Below are positions 35,501 to 44,997 of a stretch of 64,000 nucleotides of DNA, piece by piece; position 1 is the stretch's first letter, and every line of letters starts with the position of its first letter. Source of the stretch: Oscillospiraceae bacterium (GTDB lineage Bacteria; Bacillota; Clostridia; Oscillospirales; Oscillospiraceae); contig WQWC01000001.1 of NCBI GenBank assembly GCA_009785525.1, forward strand, positions 124,001 to 188,000, given 5' to 3'. The notes below the pieces were generated by a model. That model did no database searches and was not told the origin of the DNA. It saw only the letters and a list, made by a program, of their open reading frames with translations. Made by a program: the position numbers and the translations under genes.

Positions 35501-37309
35501 GTGGAAATTATTAAGTTAGTAAGCAATAAAGGCAGAAAAAACAAAAATAAAAAAGCTAAACGCAGAAGATCTTTTAAAGCGGTACTTATAGTCATTTTAG
35601 TTTTGGCTCTTGCCGCTGCTGGGGGCGCGATTGCGTTAGGCGTTCATGTAAATAACCGGGATACTATTTTCCCTAACGTCTCAGTGGACGGGATAGATCT
35701 GTCAGGGTTGGAGCTTTCGGGAGCCTATCTTACACTGGTCAGCATGGGTTATGAAGACATAGCCGAAGGTGTTTATGTGACGATTTATTTCCCCGATGGC
35801 AGCAGTTTCACCATATCCGGGGATGATGCGGGCTTTTCTTTGAATGCGCAAGTCGCCGCAAACGCAGCTTTCGCGCATGGCAGAGACGGCTCTATAATCG
35901 AAAATCTGTTTGCATTCGTCAGGTCAATGTTCAACGACACGGAACTCAACGGCGTCAGCGTGGCGGAGCTTGATGAAGAATTCGTGTGGAATGAAGTCGC
36001 GTCCGCCACACGCAGATTCAACGAAACACTATTAGAAAATGCGTACACGATATATAGTGACAGTATCGTTGTTGTAAAAGGCGCGAGTTTTGCCGCAGCT
36101 GAAGAAGATTCTGTATTTGCGCTGACTGTATCAACCCTCCGTGAAGCATTTGAGGCGCGGACTCATCTCACTGAGTATTATCTGCCGAGCTTGCCTGAAC
36201 TGGATGATATCGATCTTGCCGCATTGTATAGCATAATCAGTGCTGAACCGTTATCTTCCGTCTATGATCCAGAAACATTTTCCGCAACCGAAAGCGCCAT
36301 CGGCGTCAGCTTTGATTTAGCGGCAGCCCAGACTCTTCTTGATAACGCGGAAGTGGGTTCCCATGTTGTAATTCCGCTGATATTCACTGAGCCGGAGGTT
36401 TCGATGGAATATCTGCAGGCGATGCTGTTCCGTGACGTATTGCACGCCACAACTACAAATATAGACGGTTCTGCCGACAGGCTGAATAATATTGTACTTG
36501 CCTCAAATGAAGTGCATGAGACTATTGTAAATCCCGGTGAAATCTTCTCGTTTAACGAAACTGTCGGGCGCCGTACTACGGCAAGAGGCTTCAGATATGC
36601 CGGCGGTTTCGCCGGCGGACGGCTGGTGCCTATGGTCGGCGGAGGGATTTGCCAGGTATCATCCGGAATCTTTAACTCTGTGTTGCACGCGTATCTTGAA
36701 GTTGTTGAGCGGCGGGCTCACGGGTTACCTATAGGCTACCTTCCGCTGGGGCAGGACGCAACAGTCAGCTGGGGTGCAATAGATCTAAGATTTAGAAACA
36801 ATACCGATTTTCCGATATTGATCGAGTCTGTTATAGACGGGCGCCGCCACACTTTAACATTGATCGGCACAAAACTTGATGATACCAGTGTCAGAATAGA
36901 ATCGAACACTGTCAGGGTCATTCCGTTTGAGACTGTCCAGCGTGTGGATTCAAGCGTACCTCCGGGCCAGACCGTCGTCTATGAACGCGGCGCGAATGGT
37001 TTTGTGGTAGACACATATCGCCGCTTGTACGACAGGGACGGGAATCTTATCAGCAGAACACGTTTAGCAAGAGACACTTACCGTGCACAAACCAGGATCG
37101 TTCTAATCCCTGTGCCGGGCGAAGATATCCCGGAAGAACCGCCGACGGCTTATACTCCAACGGAGCCAGCCTACCCCACACAGCCAACCGATCCGACGGA
37201 ACCAACTGATCCCACACAACCAACCGATCCAACGGAGCCACCGACTGCGCCACCCCCAACAGAACCGCCGGACGAACCGCCTCCGCAAATACCGGATGGC
37301 GAGGAGTAG
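35501..37309 (+). CDS. VanW-family envelope protein with Pro/Thr-rich tail
   Basis: About 602 residues. A strongly basic N-terminus (KGRKNKNKKAKRRR) leads into one membrane segment (about residues 25-50), leaving the rest outside. Two PG-binding-4-like regions follow (VSVDGIDLSGLELSGAYLTL). The VanW domain reads NETVGRRTTARGFRYAGGFA, MVGGGICQVSSGIFNSVLH and LGQDATVSWG. The tail (from about 555) is a Pro-Thr-Glu-Asp repeat (PTDPTEPTDPTQPTDP) that may span the wall. VanW proteins occur in glycopeptide-resistance clusters and in spore formers; their biochemical role is unclear. The start is uncertain: GTG 35501 is the best in-frame candidate downstream of the promoter, but its AAAGGA is too close. 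Confidence 0.85.
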   Translation: MEIIKLVSNKGRKNKNKKAKRRRSFKAVLIVILVLALAAAGGAIALGVHVNNRDTIFPNVSVDGIDLSGLELSGAYLTLVSMGYEDIAEGVYVTIYFPDGSSFTISGDDAGFSLNAQVAANAAFAHGRDGSIIENLFAFVRSMFNDTELNGVSVAELDEEFVWNEVASATRRFNETLLENAYTIYSDSIVVVKGASFAAAEEDSVFALTVSTLREAFEARTHLTEYYLPSLPELDDIDLAALYSIISAEPLSSVYDPETFSATESAIGVSFDLAAAQTLLDNAEVGSHVVIPLIFTEPEVSMEYLQAMLFRDVLHATTTNIDGSADRLNNIVLASNEVHETIVNPGEIFSFNETVGRRTTARGFRYAGGFAGGRLVPMVGGGICQVSSGIFNSVLHAYLEVVERRAHGLPIGYLPLGQDATVSWGAIDLRFRNNTDFPILIESVIDGRRHTLTLIGTKLDDTSVRIESNTVRVIPFETVQRVDSSVPPGQTVVYERGANGFVVDTYRRLYDRDGNLISRTRLARDTYRAQTRIVLIPVPGEDIPEEPPTAYTPTEPAYPTQPTDPTEPTDPTQPTDPTEPPTAPPPTEPPDEPPPQIPDGEE

Positions 37310-37331
37310 AATTAAATCAGCATTTTTGCAG

Positions 37332-37370
37332 ACAATCCCGAAAAGCCTTTGACTTTTCGGGATTGTTTTT
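37332..37370 (+). terminator. rho-independent terminator after the VanW gene
   Basis: ACAATCCCGAAAAG (37332-37345) pairs with CTTTTCGGGATTGT (37353-37366), followed by a T run. The stem is a perfect 14 bp. Confidence 0.95.
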
Positions 37371-37487
37371 AACTCATATAATCCAACGCCCATTTTTACG
37401 ACACCCTCGCGTTTAAGTGTCAACATTTTGATATTGCGTTCAGTAATTCCGACTTTCGCAGTCGGGTATTTTTTATTTGCGGTACTC

Positions 37488-37673
37488 TTACTTTACATTG
37501 TTTTTGTCACCCTTGACATCAAGATTATCAACCGCATACGTTAAGCACTGTATCACTAGCTGATTAAGTGACAGCTTGTTTTGTGTCGCTAATACCTCAA
37601 GTTTTTCTATAAGCTCAATCGGCAAGCGAAACGTCTTGCTTTCGCTGTCATACCCTTTGCGTATCTGAAACAT
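37488..37673 (-). CDS. small ribbon-helix-helix-like protein
   Basis: A 61-residue protein starting MFQIRKGYDSESKTFRLP, followed by ELIEKLEVLATQNKLSLNQL and VIQCLTYAVDN. The short strand then two helices match the Arc/CopG ribbon-helix-helix fold used in small DNA-binding regulators and antitoxins. The start was placed at ATG 37673 because AGAGGTG lies upstream; the open frame continues to 37745 without a binding site. No toxin gene is adjacent, so it is more likely a free-standing regulator than one half of a toxin-antitoxin pair. It lies between the VanW terminator and the long noncoding region before the dockerin gene, whose expression it could influence; that link is speculative. Confidence 0.7.
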   Translation of the reverse strand: MFQIRKGYDSESKTFRLPIELIEKLEVLATQNKLSLNQLVIQCLTYAVDNLDVKGDKNNVK

Positions 37674-37745
37674 CAAAATGCACCTCTTTTTGATTTCAGT
37701 ATGCATTTTTATTTTGAGCAAATATAGAGCCATTATGCAAGACAA

Positions 37746-38380
37746 AGCGCTTGCAATTTGTCTTTGCTTGTGATATACTCTCCGTAAAAATTAAAACATG
37801 TTGAAACATGTAAAATTACAAAATCTATTCATTTACGAAGGCTTTTTGTGACGCGGTTTGTCTTTTCGCTTATCTATTTGAAATGCAGCTAGCAGAAAAA
37901 AATTTTTGTGTTTCATTGCGCTGATGTTTGCAGTGTCGTTTTTCGTATTCATAATAGCATTGTGAGCACTTTCAGTACCCTCGCTGTTTTTGTGCAATAT
38001 GATAAAAATGTTTAAAAAGGGTGATAAATATCCATAATTGATTGACTTCTCTCAAGCTTTGTGGTTAAATATTCCAAATCACATATTAAGCAAATACACA
38101 ATAGATATAAGATATAATGCTCATATGTGCAATAATGCTAGAATATAACCATTTTTACAGTCGTGTATGATTGTTTGTAAAGGAGGAATGCGGAAGAAAC
38201 TGCGGTAAAACATAGCAAGAGGAAGAGGGCAGCATTAAAATGTCGTTTTGTTACTAAAGAGGCTTTCCACCTGTAACAAGAACTGTTGCACAAAAGCTCG
38301 CAAAGCCTTTTTATCGGCAAAGATAACGGCAACGGGAAGAGTAGGCTTAATTTTTACGAGAATCAGAAAGGATGCGCAAA
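37746..38380 (+). other. AT-rich noncoding region and leader upstream of the dockerin gene
   Basis: No gene is seen here. A possible promoter is TTGACT (38042-38047), a 17-base spacer and TTAAAT (38065-38070). AAAGGAGG at 38179-38186 is followed two bases later by ATG and a six-codon frame (MRKKLR, stop 38206-38208), possibly a decayed copy of the dockerin gene's start. From 38245 to 38347 the transcript can fold: GTAACA/TGTTGC around AGAAC, an outer AAGCCT/AGGCTT pair and an inner TATC/GATA pair. CGCAAAGCC resembles one conserved element of c-di-GMP-I aptamers, but the other elements are not present. Confidence 0.5.
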
Positions 38381-41300
38381 GTGAAAAACAAATTAAAACG
38401 ATTTATTACATCTATCATGGTATTAACATTTGTTCTTGGCAGCATGGCAGCCTCACCGTTTGTTGCACGGGCTGATACATCGGATGAGATTACTGTAAAT
38501 TTCCCCGGCGTTGATGGCGTTACTGTGCGATTCAGCACCCCCGTAACCGGCTGGCAGCCCGTTACAACAGACGCAACAGATACATACACGTTCAATCTCC
38601 CGCCGGAGGCTGTAGCTTCACATGGGAATCTGACCGTTCAGGTAATCGCAGGCTCTCACAACGGAATGAGCTATCGCTTCGATTTTCCCGTTGCAGATCT
38701 GGACGCTGGTGGGACTGTTCTCGATGTACCGGTCTTGCCCATCACTGTAACCGGTATATCTAGTGCGGCTAACCTTGGTGTTGTCCAGGATAACTGGGTG
38801 TATCCTATGGCTCCGGCAATTGTCGGAGCACCTAATGTCTTCAACGTGTTTGCCAACGTCAGGCAGTACGAAGTGCGTGTGGGCAGAACCGGCTTCCATA
38901 CCCTTGAAGGTATAATGACAGACGCGGGCGGCAATGTATCTCTTATCGGCACCTTCTACAATATTGCAATTCCCGAGGGCGTGACCAATGTCAGGATATC
39001 AAATGCAACTTGGGTTGATACGACTGTGTGGCAATCTCAATGGTGTACTGAAGGACAAGGCCCGCACAGAGATGTCATCACGCTGCTGAGGAACAACACC
39101 CAGGCTTGGCTGACCTTTGACTACGGCGGCAGAACGTTTAGCAGAATTCCGTTCATGCTGGACGGCACAAACCCCTTTGGCAACATGACCATTGTCATAT
39201 TCCCCGGCATGACAGGCGTTACCTTGCAAACCAATGTCGGCCCGCACAACGCTTGGGATGATGTACCGGACACTCACGATAACTACGCTATTTTGTTTGA
39301 CCTTGCACCGAACACCCGTATTCGCGGTTTTATCACGGCTCCCGCAAGAATTGTATCTCTCGAAGTACATAGTATTGATACATTTGGTGTGTTAGAGCTG
39401 CCGGTATCAGAAGTAGCTGTTTATGGGCTTGCCATACCCGGCCTTAACGTAGATGTTCGCCGCTCAAATGACGCAAATATTACTAATGGATCATTGTTGC
39501 ACCGCGGACCTCACGCAGGCGGTGACATTCGCTTTAATACCTTTACGACAGACCTTGGTGATAAGCAGTTGTTCATGGTTCAGTTCGGCGGCAACTTAGG
39601 GTTTAGTGCTTTGCAACGCTTCTTTGACGACTACAGCATTGACCTCAGTGAATATCTCTACGAAATCGTAGTTCCTACAGGGTTTTCAAATGTCGCTATA
39701 CGCAATGTTGCAAACGCTGCCCTGCATACAAGAGCAGATTTTGCCGCAGGCGAAACAATATTGCTTCTAAGAACGGAACAGCCTGTGGATTTGATATTCA
39801 CTTTCTGTTGCCTGACAAACGAAAGAATCAGCGAACTCTACCTTGACGGCAGCGATCTGTTCGACGGCATCGAATGTGACTGTTGCGATGTCAATCCGGG
39901 GTTCCCTTGTGATCTATGCCCTGGTTGCGACGAATGCACTGAGTGCAGCGATTGCCTGCCTTTCCGTTGGCAGAAGTACAACGAAAGCGGCCCATTTAAT
40001 CAAAGCCTGTACAATGCCGGAACGATACGTGTCTGGACTTATCGTTTTCAATGGCTTGCAAATCATCCGTCACCTCATTACGGATACGGCCCCACACCTA
40101 TCTTCGTCACGGTGCATGAAGCACGTTTAGAATCACAAGACGGCAGATGTGCTTTTGATCTTGGTCTCATGCGGCCTAATCCGGACGGATCTTGGCCGGC
40201 CTCAAATTTCACCGTTGCTTTTGGCGCCCGGGTTGTTGATGGTCGTACTCCTGAGCACAATGGATTCTCATGGACATATATGCATGTTTATGTAGAGACG
40301 ATTTGCGGAGGGACTGAGTGGCTGATTATTCGCAACAACTTTGATCCATGCGATTGTGACTTCGCATGCAGCTGCCCGGATTGCTTATGGCCGCCATGCC
40401 TCGAATGCGGTTGTCCAATATGTGAGTTCATCTGCAATCCCTGTCTTGATTGCGGAAACTGTTTAGATTGTGATGAATGTTTGAATTTCCGCTGGAACAT
40501 GTTCAATAACGGCGAAGCTCCGGGTGCATACCCAAGCAGACCGAACGCAGGTTTGGCAGCTAGTGGAACAATTCGCATGTGGTCAGGATTCGGTCCGCTT
40601 GACGGCGGCAACCAATCACTATCGCGCAGAACCTTTACAGCAGTGGATCAAGACGGAAATGATGTGTCTGCATTGGTTAGAATGCCCAACGTATGGGTGC
40701 CGGCGCAACCCGATGCGGCTGGTCATTTCATTTATTACTTTAACTTATTAGATGTAAATAAGAATGCACCATGGCAGACAATCACTCTCACCATAACTGT
40801 ATGCGGCGAGGAATATACTGCGCTGTTGGTCAACTCCAGATTCTTCGATGTCAACATCTTCAATAACGGTCCTGATGGCTGTCCATCCACACCAAATGAA
40901 AGCTTGGCAAATGCCGGACTAATCCGTATTTGGACACGACTCAATGGAGTAACCGCTGACGTGCCTATCACTGAAGTTACTGCTGTTTTTCGGGGTACTG
41001 ATGTCTGTGCCATGGAATTTATTCGCCTTAATAACGTCGAAGGCGGATTGACAAGATCTATCGACGGCATTAGAGACGCATCATGGGAGTTTATATATCT
41101 TTACATAACCGTGCATGGTCAAATTGTTCGTGTTGTGTTGCATAATGATGATTTCTGTGCATGTGATTTCTGTCCGGATTGCGGCGAATGTCCGGAGTGC
41201 AGCGAATGTTTAGTCTTCCGCTGGGATATGTTTAATAACGGCGAAGGTCCGGATGCTTACCCAAGCAGAGCAAACCACAATCTTGCCGCTAGCGGCACAA

Positions 41301-43066
41301 TTCGTATGTGGACCGGATTTGGTCCGGTGGCTCCCGGCCCTAATAGACCCACACCTATACATGTGGCAGGCACCATTTCTGCATATGACCAAGATGGCAA
41401 CTGTGCAATGCACCTTGTAAGCATCAATGAGCAATGGGCCAATCCAGGTTACTTTAACTTCATTGATGTATGCAAAAATGCGCCATGGCAATATATTATC
41501 CTCACCATATATATATGTGGTGAGCCGTATGAAGCAAAATTGTTTAACGCAAATTTCGTTGAAGCAACATTTTATCTGACACCGAACGAGGTGACAGTGT
41601 GTAATACAAACCGTCATGCCAGAGTTTATATTCATGGCACCGCTACGGGCGATATTACATTTAATCCCCTAAACAATGATCCGGAGTTTGGAATTACTGT
41701 AAGAGATGACCTTTGGACCCCTGATGGCCCTGTACCCGGTCTTGTTGTGGGAATCCACGGCGGTGTTACAGTTACCGTAGCTAGAACAATTGTGGTAGAA
41801 GTAACTCGTCAAGGTGTGACAGTGGAACTGACGATACATTTGTATCCGTGTCAGTATGTGCCAGTACATAACGATTACATTGTCGGATGGAATGCAGGTT
41901 CGGGCGCGATATGGCCGTTGGGACAAGAAACAAGCAGACGAGCAACTTGGGATGCTGCGAACTTGTTGCCGGAACAAAATCCGACTCGCTCAGGTTATGC
42001 TCTTACAGGCTGGCGGTTAGTATCTAACGGTTCGCCCGGACTTATTGCAGGTCCGCTAGTAACAAACGACTGTGTGTTCAGTGACTTAGCAGCAAATCAG
42101 GATATAGCGGGGATCATGTTAGTCGCTCAGTGGGCGGCGATTTGTACAGACTGCGAAGAATACCCATGTGAATGCGACCCTGCGGGCGCTGTTACCGTGA
42201 TCTTTGACGCAAACGGCGGCACAGGCACAAAGACAAATTTGACTGTATCTGTGGGTGAGACTTTCCCGCTTCCTGCTAACACCTTCGGCGCGCCTGACGG
42301 CTATATGTTCTACGGCTGGTGGGTGATGGGCTATGCAGATCCACTCGGCGCTGCAACACCGGGTGATATCATCACTGTGACCATTTGGCCGGCTACCACG
42401 GTCACAGTATTAGCACAATGGACTCCGATTCCTGCGAATACAGCTGTTGTGACTTTCGAACCAAACGGTGGCACAGGCACAATGGCTCCGGAGACTGTAT
42501 CGCTGGGTCAACCCTTCGAGCTTCCGGCAAACGCATTCACGGCGCCTGACGGCTATGAATTCTACGGCTGGTGGATAACAGGCTATGCAGATCCGCTCGG
42601 CACTGCGGCTCCAGGCGATGCCATTACAGTGGGCGGCTCTGTCACAGTGGTAGCACAGTGGGTTCCGATCACCGGCTGTGATACATGCGAATGCGACAAC
42701 TTATGTCCGGAATGTGGCACCTGCCAAGACTGCGACGAATGTGAATGTGAGCTCTGCGATGAGTGCGGACATATTCTTTGCTACGCTTGTGGAAAATGCG
42801 AAAACCCAGACTGCTATGATCCTTGCGACTTTACCGGTCTCTTAGGCGACTTGAACGGTGATGGCTATGTAGATATGGATGATTTGCACCTTATGTATCT
42901 GTATCTTACAGGCCAGCTTGGAGATGATGAGACTATAATTCGTTGTAATGCAGACATAGACCGTGATGGTACAATAACTTTTCTTGATTGGCTCCTTCTG
43001 CTCGAAATACTGAATATAGACGGTGATTTGGATTTTTCGAGCTCGTTTGCATCTCAGCGCAATTAG
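38381..43066 (+). CDS. large secreted dockerin protein with Cys-rich spacers, Ig-like and InlB-type repeats
   Basis: About 1561 residues. A signal peptide (MKNKLKRFITSIMVLTFVLG, cleavage after VARA) is followed by a 450-residue beta-rich region. Four related units then occur, with consensus FRWxMFNNGExPxAYPSRxN and ASGTIRMWxGFGP, starting near 39961, 40486, 40846 (degenerate) and 41209. Most are preceded by CxxC-rich spacers (CPGCDECTECSDC, CLDCGNCLDCDEC, CPDCGECPECSEC). Next come an Ig-like domain, InlB/List-Bact-type repeats (VIFDANGGTGT, VTFEPNGGTGT), a longer Cys-rich segment (42679-42820) and a type I dockerin with two Ca-binding loops (GDLNGDGYVDMDDL and NADIDRDGTITFLDW). GTG 38381 is preferred over ATG 38372 because AAAGGA is correctly spaced only for GTG. 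Its likely partner is the cohesin-SLH protein just downstream. No enzymatic domain is seen. Confidence 0.88.
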   Translation: MKNKLKRFITSIMVLTFVLGSMAASPFVARADTSDEITVNFPGVDGVTVRFSTPVTGWQPVTTDATDTYTFNLPPEAVASHGNLTVQVIAGSHNGMSYRFDFPVADLDAGGTVLDVPVLPITVTGISSAANLGVVQDNWVYPMAPAIVGAPNVFNVFANVRQYEVRVGRTGFHTLEGIMTDAGGNVSLIGTFYNIAIPEGVTNVRISNATWVDTTVWQSQWCTEGQGPHRDVITLLRNNTQAWLTFDYGGRTFSRIPFMLDGTNPFGNMTIVIFPGMTGVTLQTNVGPHNAWDDVPDTHDNYAILFDLAPNTRIRGFITAPARIVSLEVHSIDTFGVLELPVSEVAVYGLAIPGLNVDVRRSNDANITNGSLLHRGPHAGGDIRFNTFTTDLGDKQLFMVQFGGNLGFSALQRFFDDYSIDLSEYLYEIVVPTGFSNVAIRNVANAALHTRADFAAGETILLLRTEQPVDLIFTFCCLTNERISELYLDGSDLFDGIECDCCDVNPGFPCDLCPGCDECTECSDCLPFRWQKYNESGPFNQSLYNAGTIRVWTYRFQWLANHPSPHYGYGPTPIFVTVHEARLESQDGRCAFDLGLMRPNPDGSWPASNFTVAFGARVVDGRTPEHNGFSWTYMHVYVETICGGTEWLIIRNNFDPCDCDFACSCPDCLWPPCLECGCPICEFICNPCLDCGNCLDCDECLNFRWNMFNNGEAPGAYPSRPNAGLAASGTIRMWSGFGPLDGGNQSLSRRTFTAVDQDGNDVSALVRMPNVWVPAQPDAAGHFIYYFNLLDVNKNAPWQTITLTITVCGEEYTALLVNSRFFDVNIFNNGPDGCPSTPNESLANAGLIRIWTRLNGVTADVPITEVTAVFRGTDVCAMEFIRLNNVEGGLTRSIDGIRDASWEFIYLYITVHGQIVRVVLHNDDFCACDFCPDCGECPECSECLVFRWDMFNNGEGPDAYPSRANHNLAASGTIRMWTGFGPVAPGPNRPTPIHVAGTISAYDQDGNCAMHLVSINEQWANPGYFNFIDVCKNAPWQYIILTIYICGEPYEAKLFNANFVEATFYLTPNEVTVCNTNRHARVYIHGTATGDITFNPLNNDPEFGITVRDDLWTPDGPVPGLVVGIHGGVTVTVARTIVVEVTRQGVTVELTIHLYPCQYVPVHNDYIVGWNAGSGAIWPLGQETSRRATWDAANLLPEQNPTRSGYALTGWRLVSNGSPGLIAGPLVTNDCVFSDLAANQDIAGIMLVAQWAAICTDCEEYPCECDPAGAVTVIFDANGGTGTKTNLTVSVGETFPLPANTFGAPDGYMFYGWWVMGYADPLGAATPGDIITVTIWPATTVTVLAQWTPIPANTAVVTFEPNGGTGTMAPETVSLGQPFELPANAFTAPDGYEFYGWWITGYADPLGTAAPGDAITVGGSVTVVAQWVPITGCDTCECDNLCPECGTCQDCDECECELCDECGHILCYACGKCENPDCYDPCDFTGLLGDLNGDGYVDMDDLHLMYLYLTGQLGDDETIIRCNADIDRDGTITFLDWLLLLEILNIDGDLDFSSSFASQRN

Positions 43067-43128
43067 TTGAGGTATAAGCGGACTTGGTGGAAGTAAATAA
43101 AATTTTCTAATCGAAAGGAATGCATTTT

Positions 43129-44811
43129 GTGAAGATAGGTAATCCAAAGAGGGTGAAAAGACACAGGATACGATTCGTTGGCATGTTTGTAGCCGTACTC
43201 ATGTTATTTTCATTCTTTCCCACGAATACCTTAGCGGCCGGTCCAGTGCGGTTAGGGTTTACCATGACACCAGAGAATCCTAATGTTGGTGATGTAGTCA
43301 CTGTAAGTATTAATGTCTGTGAAAACCCAGGATTTGGTGCAATAGCATTTGGTATATCATCCGACTACTTATCGCCGATAACGGGTTCAGACGGGCGCGT
43401 TGCTGCGGCACTTGGGGCGAATTTTAATGACCTTCCGTTTAACGCTCCCTTCCCCGGAGGTGCATTCGGAATTATGACTGGTAACTCCGGTGCTACGGGT
43501 GCACTTATTACTGTTAGCTTTGAAGTTATCGCAAGCATACCCTCGGGCACGACTCCTATTTCCCTGCCTAGTTTGTCTGCATTCATGGGGTTTGCTGTAT
43601 TGACTGTAGATTACTGGTGTGACTATTGTGACTGTGTTTACTGCAACAATCCATGCGATTGTCCGTGCGATTATTGCAATGATTCCGGTGACTGCTGTGA
43701 GCATTGCAACCCATGCGAGTGTCCTCCGATAATCACCAGTGCTGACAGCAAGAGCAGGGTATTTGGCGGTGCAGCTACCACATTCCAAGTTACAGCCGAC
43801 GGCGCTCAGCCGATTGCATTTACACTAACCAATGCACCGGGCGGAGTGACCGTTAGCAGTACAACTGGGCTTATGACGGTTGCCGGAACGGCAGCAGTCG
43901 GGCAACACACTTTTACTATCACAGCCACCAATAAATACGGTTATTATACGCAGACCTTTACATTGACGATTACCGCACCGCCTCCTGATCTCGGCCCTGG
44001 ACCCGGCTCTGGTACAGTGACACAGCCTCCGACAACACCGCCACAATCCCCGGATGTTCCGGATTTGGGAATTTTCTCACAATATCATAACGCATTTCTG
44101 ATAGGCAGACCTGACGGAACTATTCAGCCGCACTCAAACATAACCCGCGCTGAAGTGGCGACCGTCATCTTCAGGTTGCTTGATGATGATTTCCGCAGTT
44201 CGGTATGGAGCCAGCAGAACCAGTTCTCGGACGTAAATACCTACAACTGGTTTAACAATGCTGTATCGACTATGACAAATGCAGATGTATTGCGCGGTAT
44301 GCCTGACGGAACATTCAGGCCCAGCGATGCGATAACCCGCGCTGAATTTGCCGCAATAATCGCACGTTTCTTTGATGAGACTGGTTCAGGACAAGTTGCG
44401 TTTAACGATACAGCCGGTCACTGGGCGGAGGAGTATATCAATAGACTGGCCGATTTCGGGTGGATACGTGGTGCCGGAGACGGCAACTTCAACCCCAATG
44501 GTCTTATGACCCGCGCCGAAGTTGCTGCAATAGTCAATCGTATGCTGAATCGTGTAAAAGAATCCACGGACTATCTGCTGGAAGGGCGTACCAGGTGGCC
44601 CGATAAAACAAACATGGACGCTTGGTATTACCTGTATCTCCAAGAGGCAAGTCATTCAACCGAGTTCGAGCGCACAGAAGATGGATATCTGCGTTGGACA
44701 GAGATACTTCCACATCTTGATTGGTCAGTTCTTGAAAGACCTACCTCAAGTCCCGGCGATATCGTAACTACAAGAGCTCTGCAACGCAATATTTCCCAGT
44801 ATGAGGGATAA
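43129..44811 (+). CDS. SLH-anchored cohesin protein (mini-scaffoldin)
   Basis: About 560 residues. A basic start and hydrophobic signal (cleavage near TLAA) lead to a cohesin domain (about 38-162): RLGFTMTPENPNVGDVVTVS near its start and ALITVSFEVIASIPSGTTPI near its end, typical cohesin landmarks. A Cys-rich spacer follows (CDYCDCVYCNNPCDCPCDYC and more), similar in style to the spacers of the upstream dockerin protein. Then come an Ig-like domain (about 200-285), a Pro/Thr linker and three SLH domains with ITRAEVATVIFRLL, ITRAEFAAIIARFF and MTRAEVAAIVNRML. SLH repeats bind secondary wall polymer, so it should anchor to the cell wall and present the cohesin. GTG 43129 is preferred over ATG 43120, as GAAAGGA abuts the ATG. 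It is 62 bases after the dockerin gene. Confidence 0.9.
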   Translation: MKIGNPKRVKRHRIRFVGMFVAVLMLFSFFPTNTLAAGPVRLGFTMTPENPNVGDVVTVSINVCENPGFGAIAFGISSDYLSPITGSDGRVAAALGANFNDLPFNAPFPGGAFGIMTGNSGATGALITVSFEVIASIPSGTTPISLPSLSAFMGFAVLTVDYWCDYCDCVYCNNPCDCPCDYCNDSGDCCEHCNPCECPPIITSADSKSRVFGGAATTFQVTADGAQPIAFTLTNAPGGVTVSSTTGLMTVAGTAAVGQHTFTITATNKYGYYTQTFTLTITAPPPDLGPGPGSGTVTQPPTTPPQSPDVPDLGIFSQYHNAFLIGRPDGTIQPHSNITRAEVATVIFRLLDDDFRSSVWSQQNQFSDVNTYNWFNNAVSTMTNADVLRGMPDGTFRPSDAITRAEFAAIIARFFDETGSGQVAFNDTAGHWAEEYINRLADFGWIRGAGDGNFNPNGLMTRAEVAAIVNRMLNRVKESTDYLLEGRTRWPDKTNMDAWYYLYLQEASHSTEFERTEDGYLRWTEILPHLDWSVLERPTSSPGDIVTTRALQRNISQYEG

Positions 44812-44884
44812 GTAAGCCGACGTGTACGCGGTCACCGGAAATACCGGTCTTGATACGTCCGGTTGATAATCCAAAAACAAGCCA

Positions 44885-44925
44885 TGACCCTGCCGGGAAA
44901 CTTTTCTCGGCAGGGTCATTTTTTC
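44885..44925 (+). terminator. rho-independent terminator of the dockerin-cohesin operon
   Basis: TGACCCTGCCG (44885-44895) pairs with CGGCAGGGTCA (44908-44918), followed by TTTTTT. It lies about 75 bases past the SLH-protein stop; no terminator is seen between the two genes, supporting one operon. Confidence 0.95.
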
Positions 44926-44997
44926 TGAGCTACAATGGAATATTATAGCTATATTAGTGCTAACAATGGTACTCAAGATTGAGAGTTGCAGAATTCC

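Noticed and set aside
37488..37673. A toxin-antitoxin pair including the ribbon-helix-helix protein
   Set aside because: No toxin-sized gene of the same orientation lies next to it; it is bordered by a terminator and noncoding DNA.
38138..38332. A 64-codon minus-strand frame upstream of the dockerin gene
   Set aside because: No ribosome binding site, no family resemblance, and it overlaps the likely transcribed leader of the dockerin gene.
38240..38347. A full c-di-GMP-I (GEMM) riboswitch
   Set aside because: Only CGCAAAGCC matches. The GGCAAACC-type and GGUAGC-type parts and the P2 tetraloop are not present, so it is reported only as a possible structured leader.
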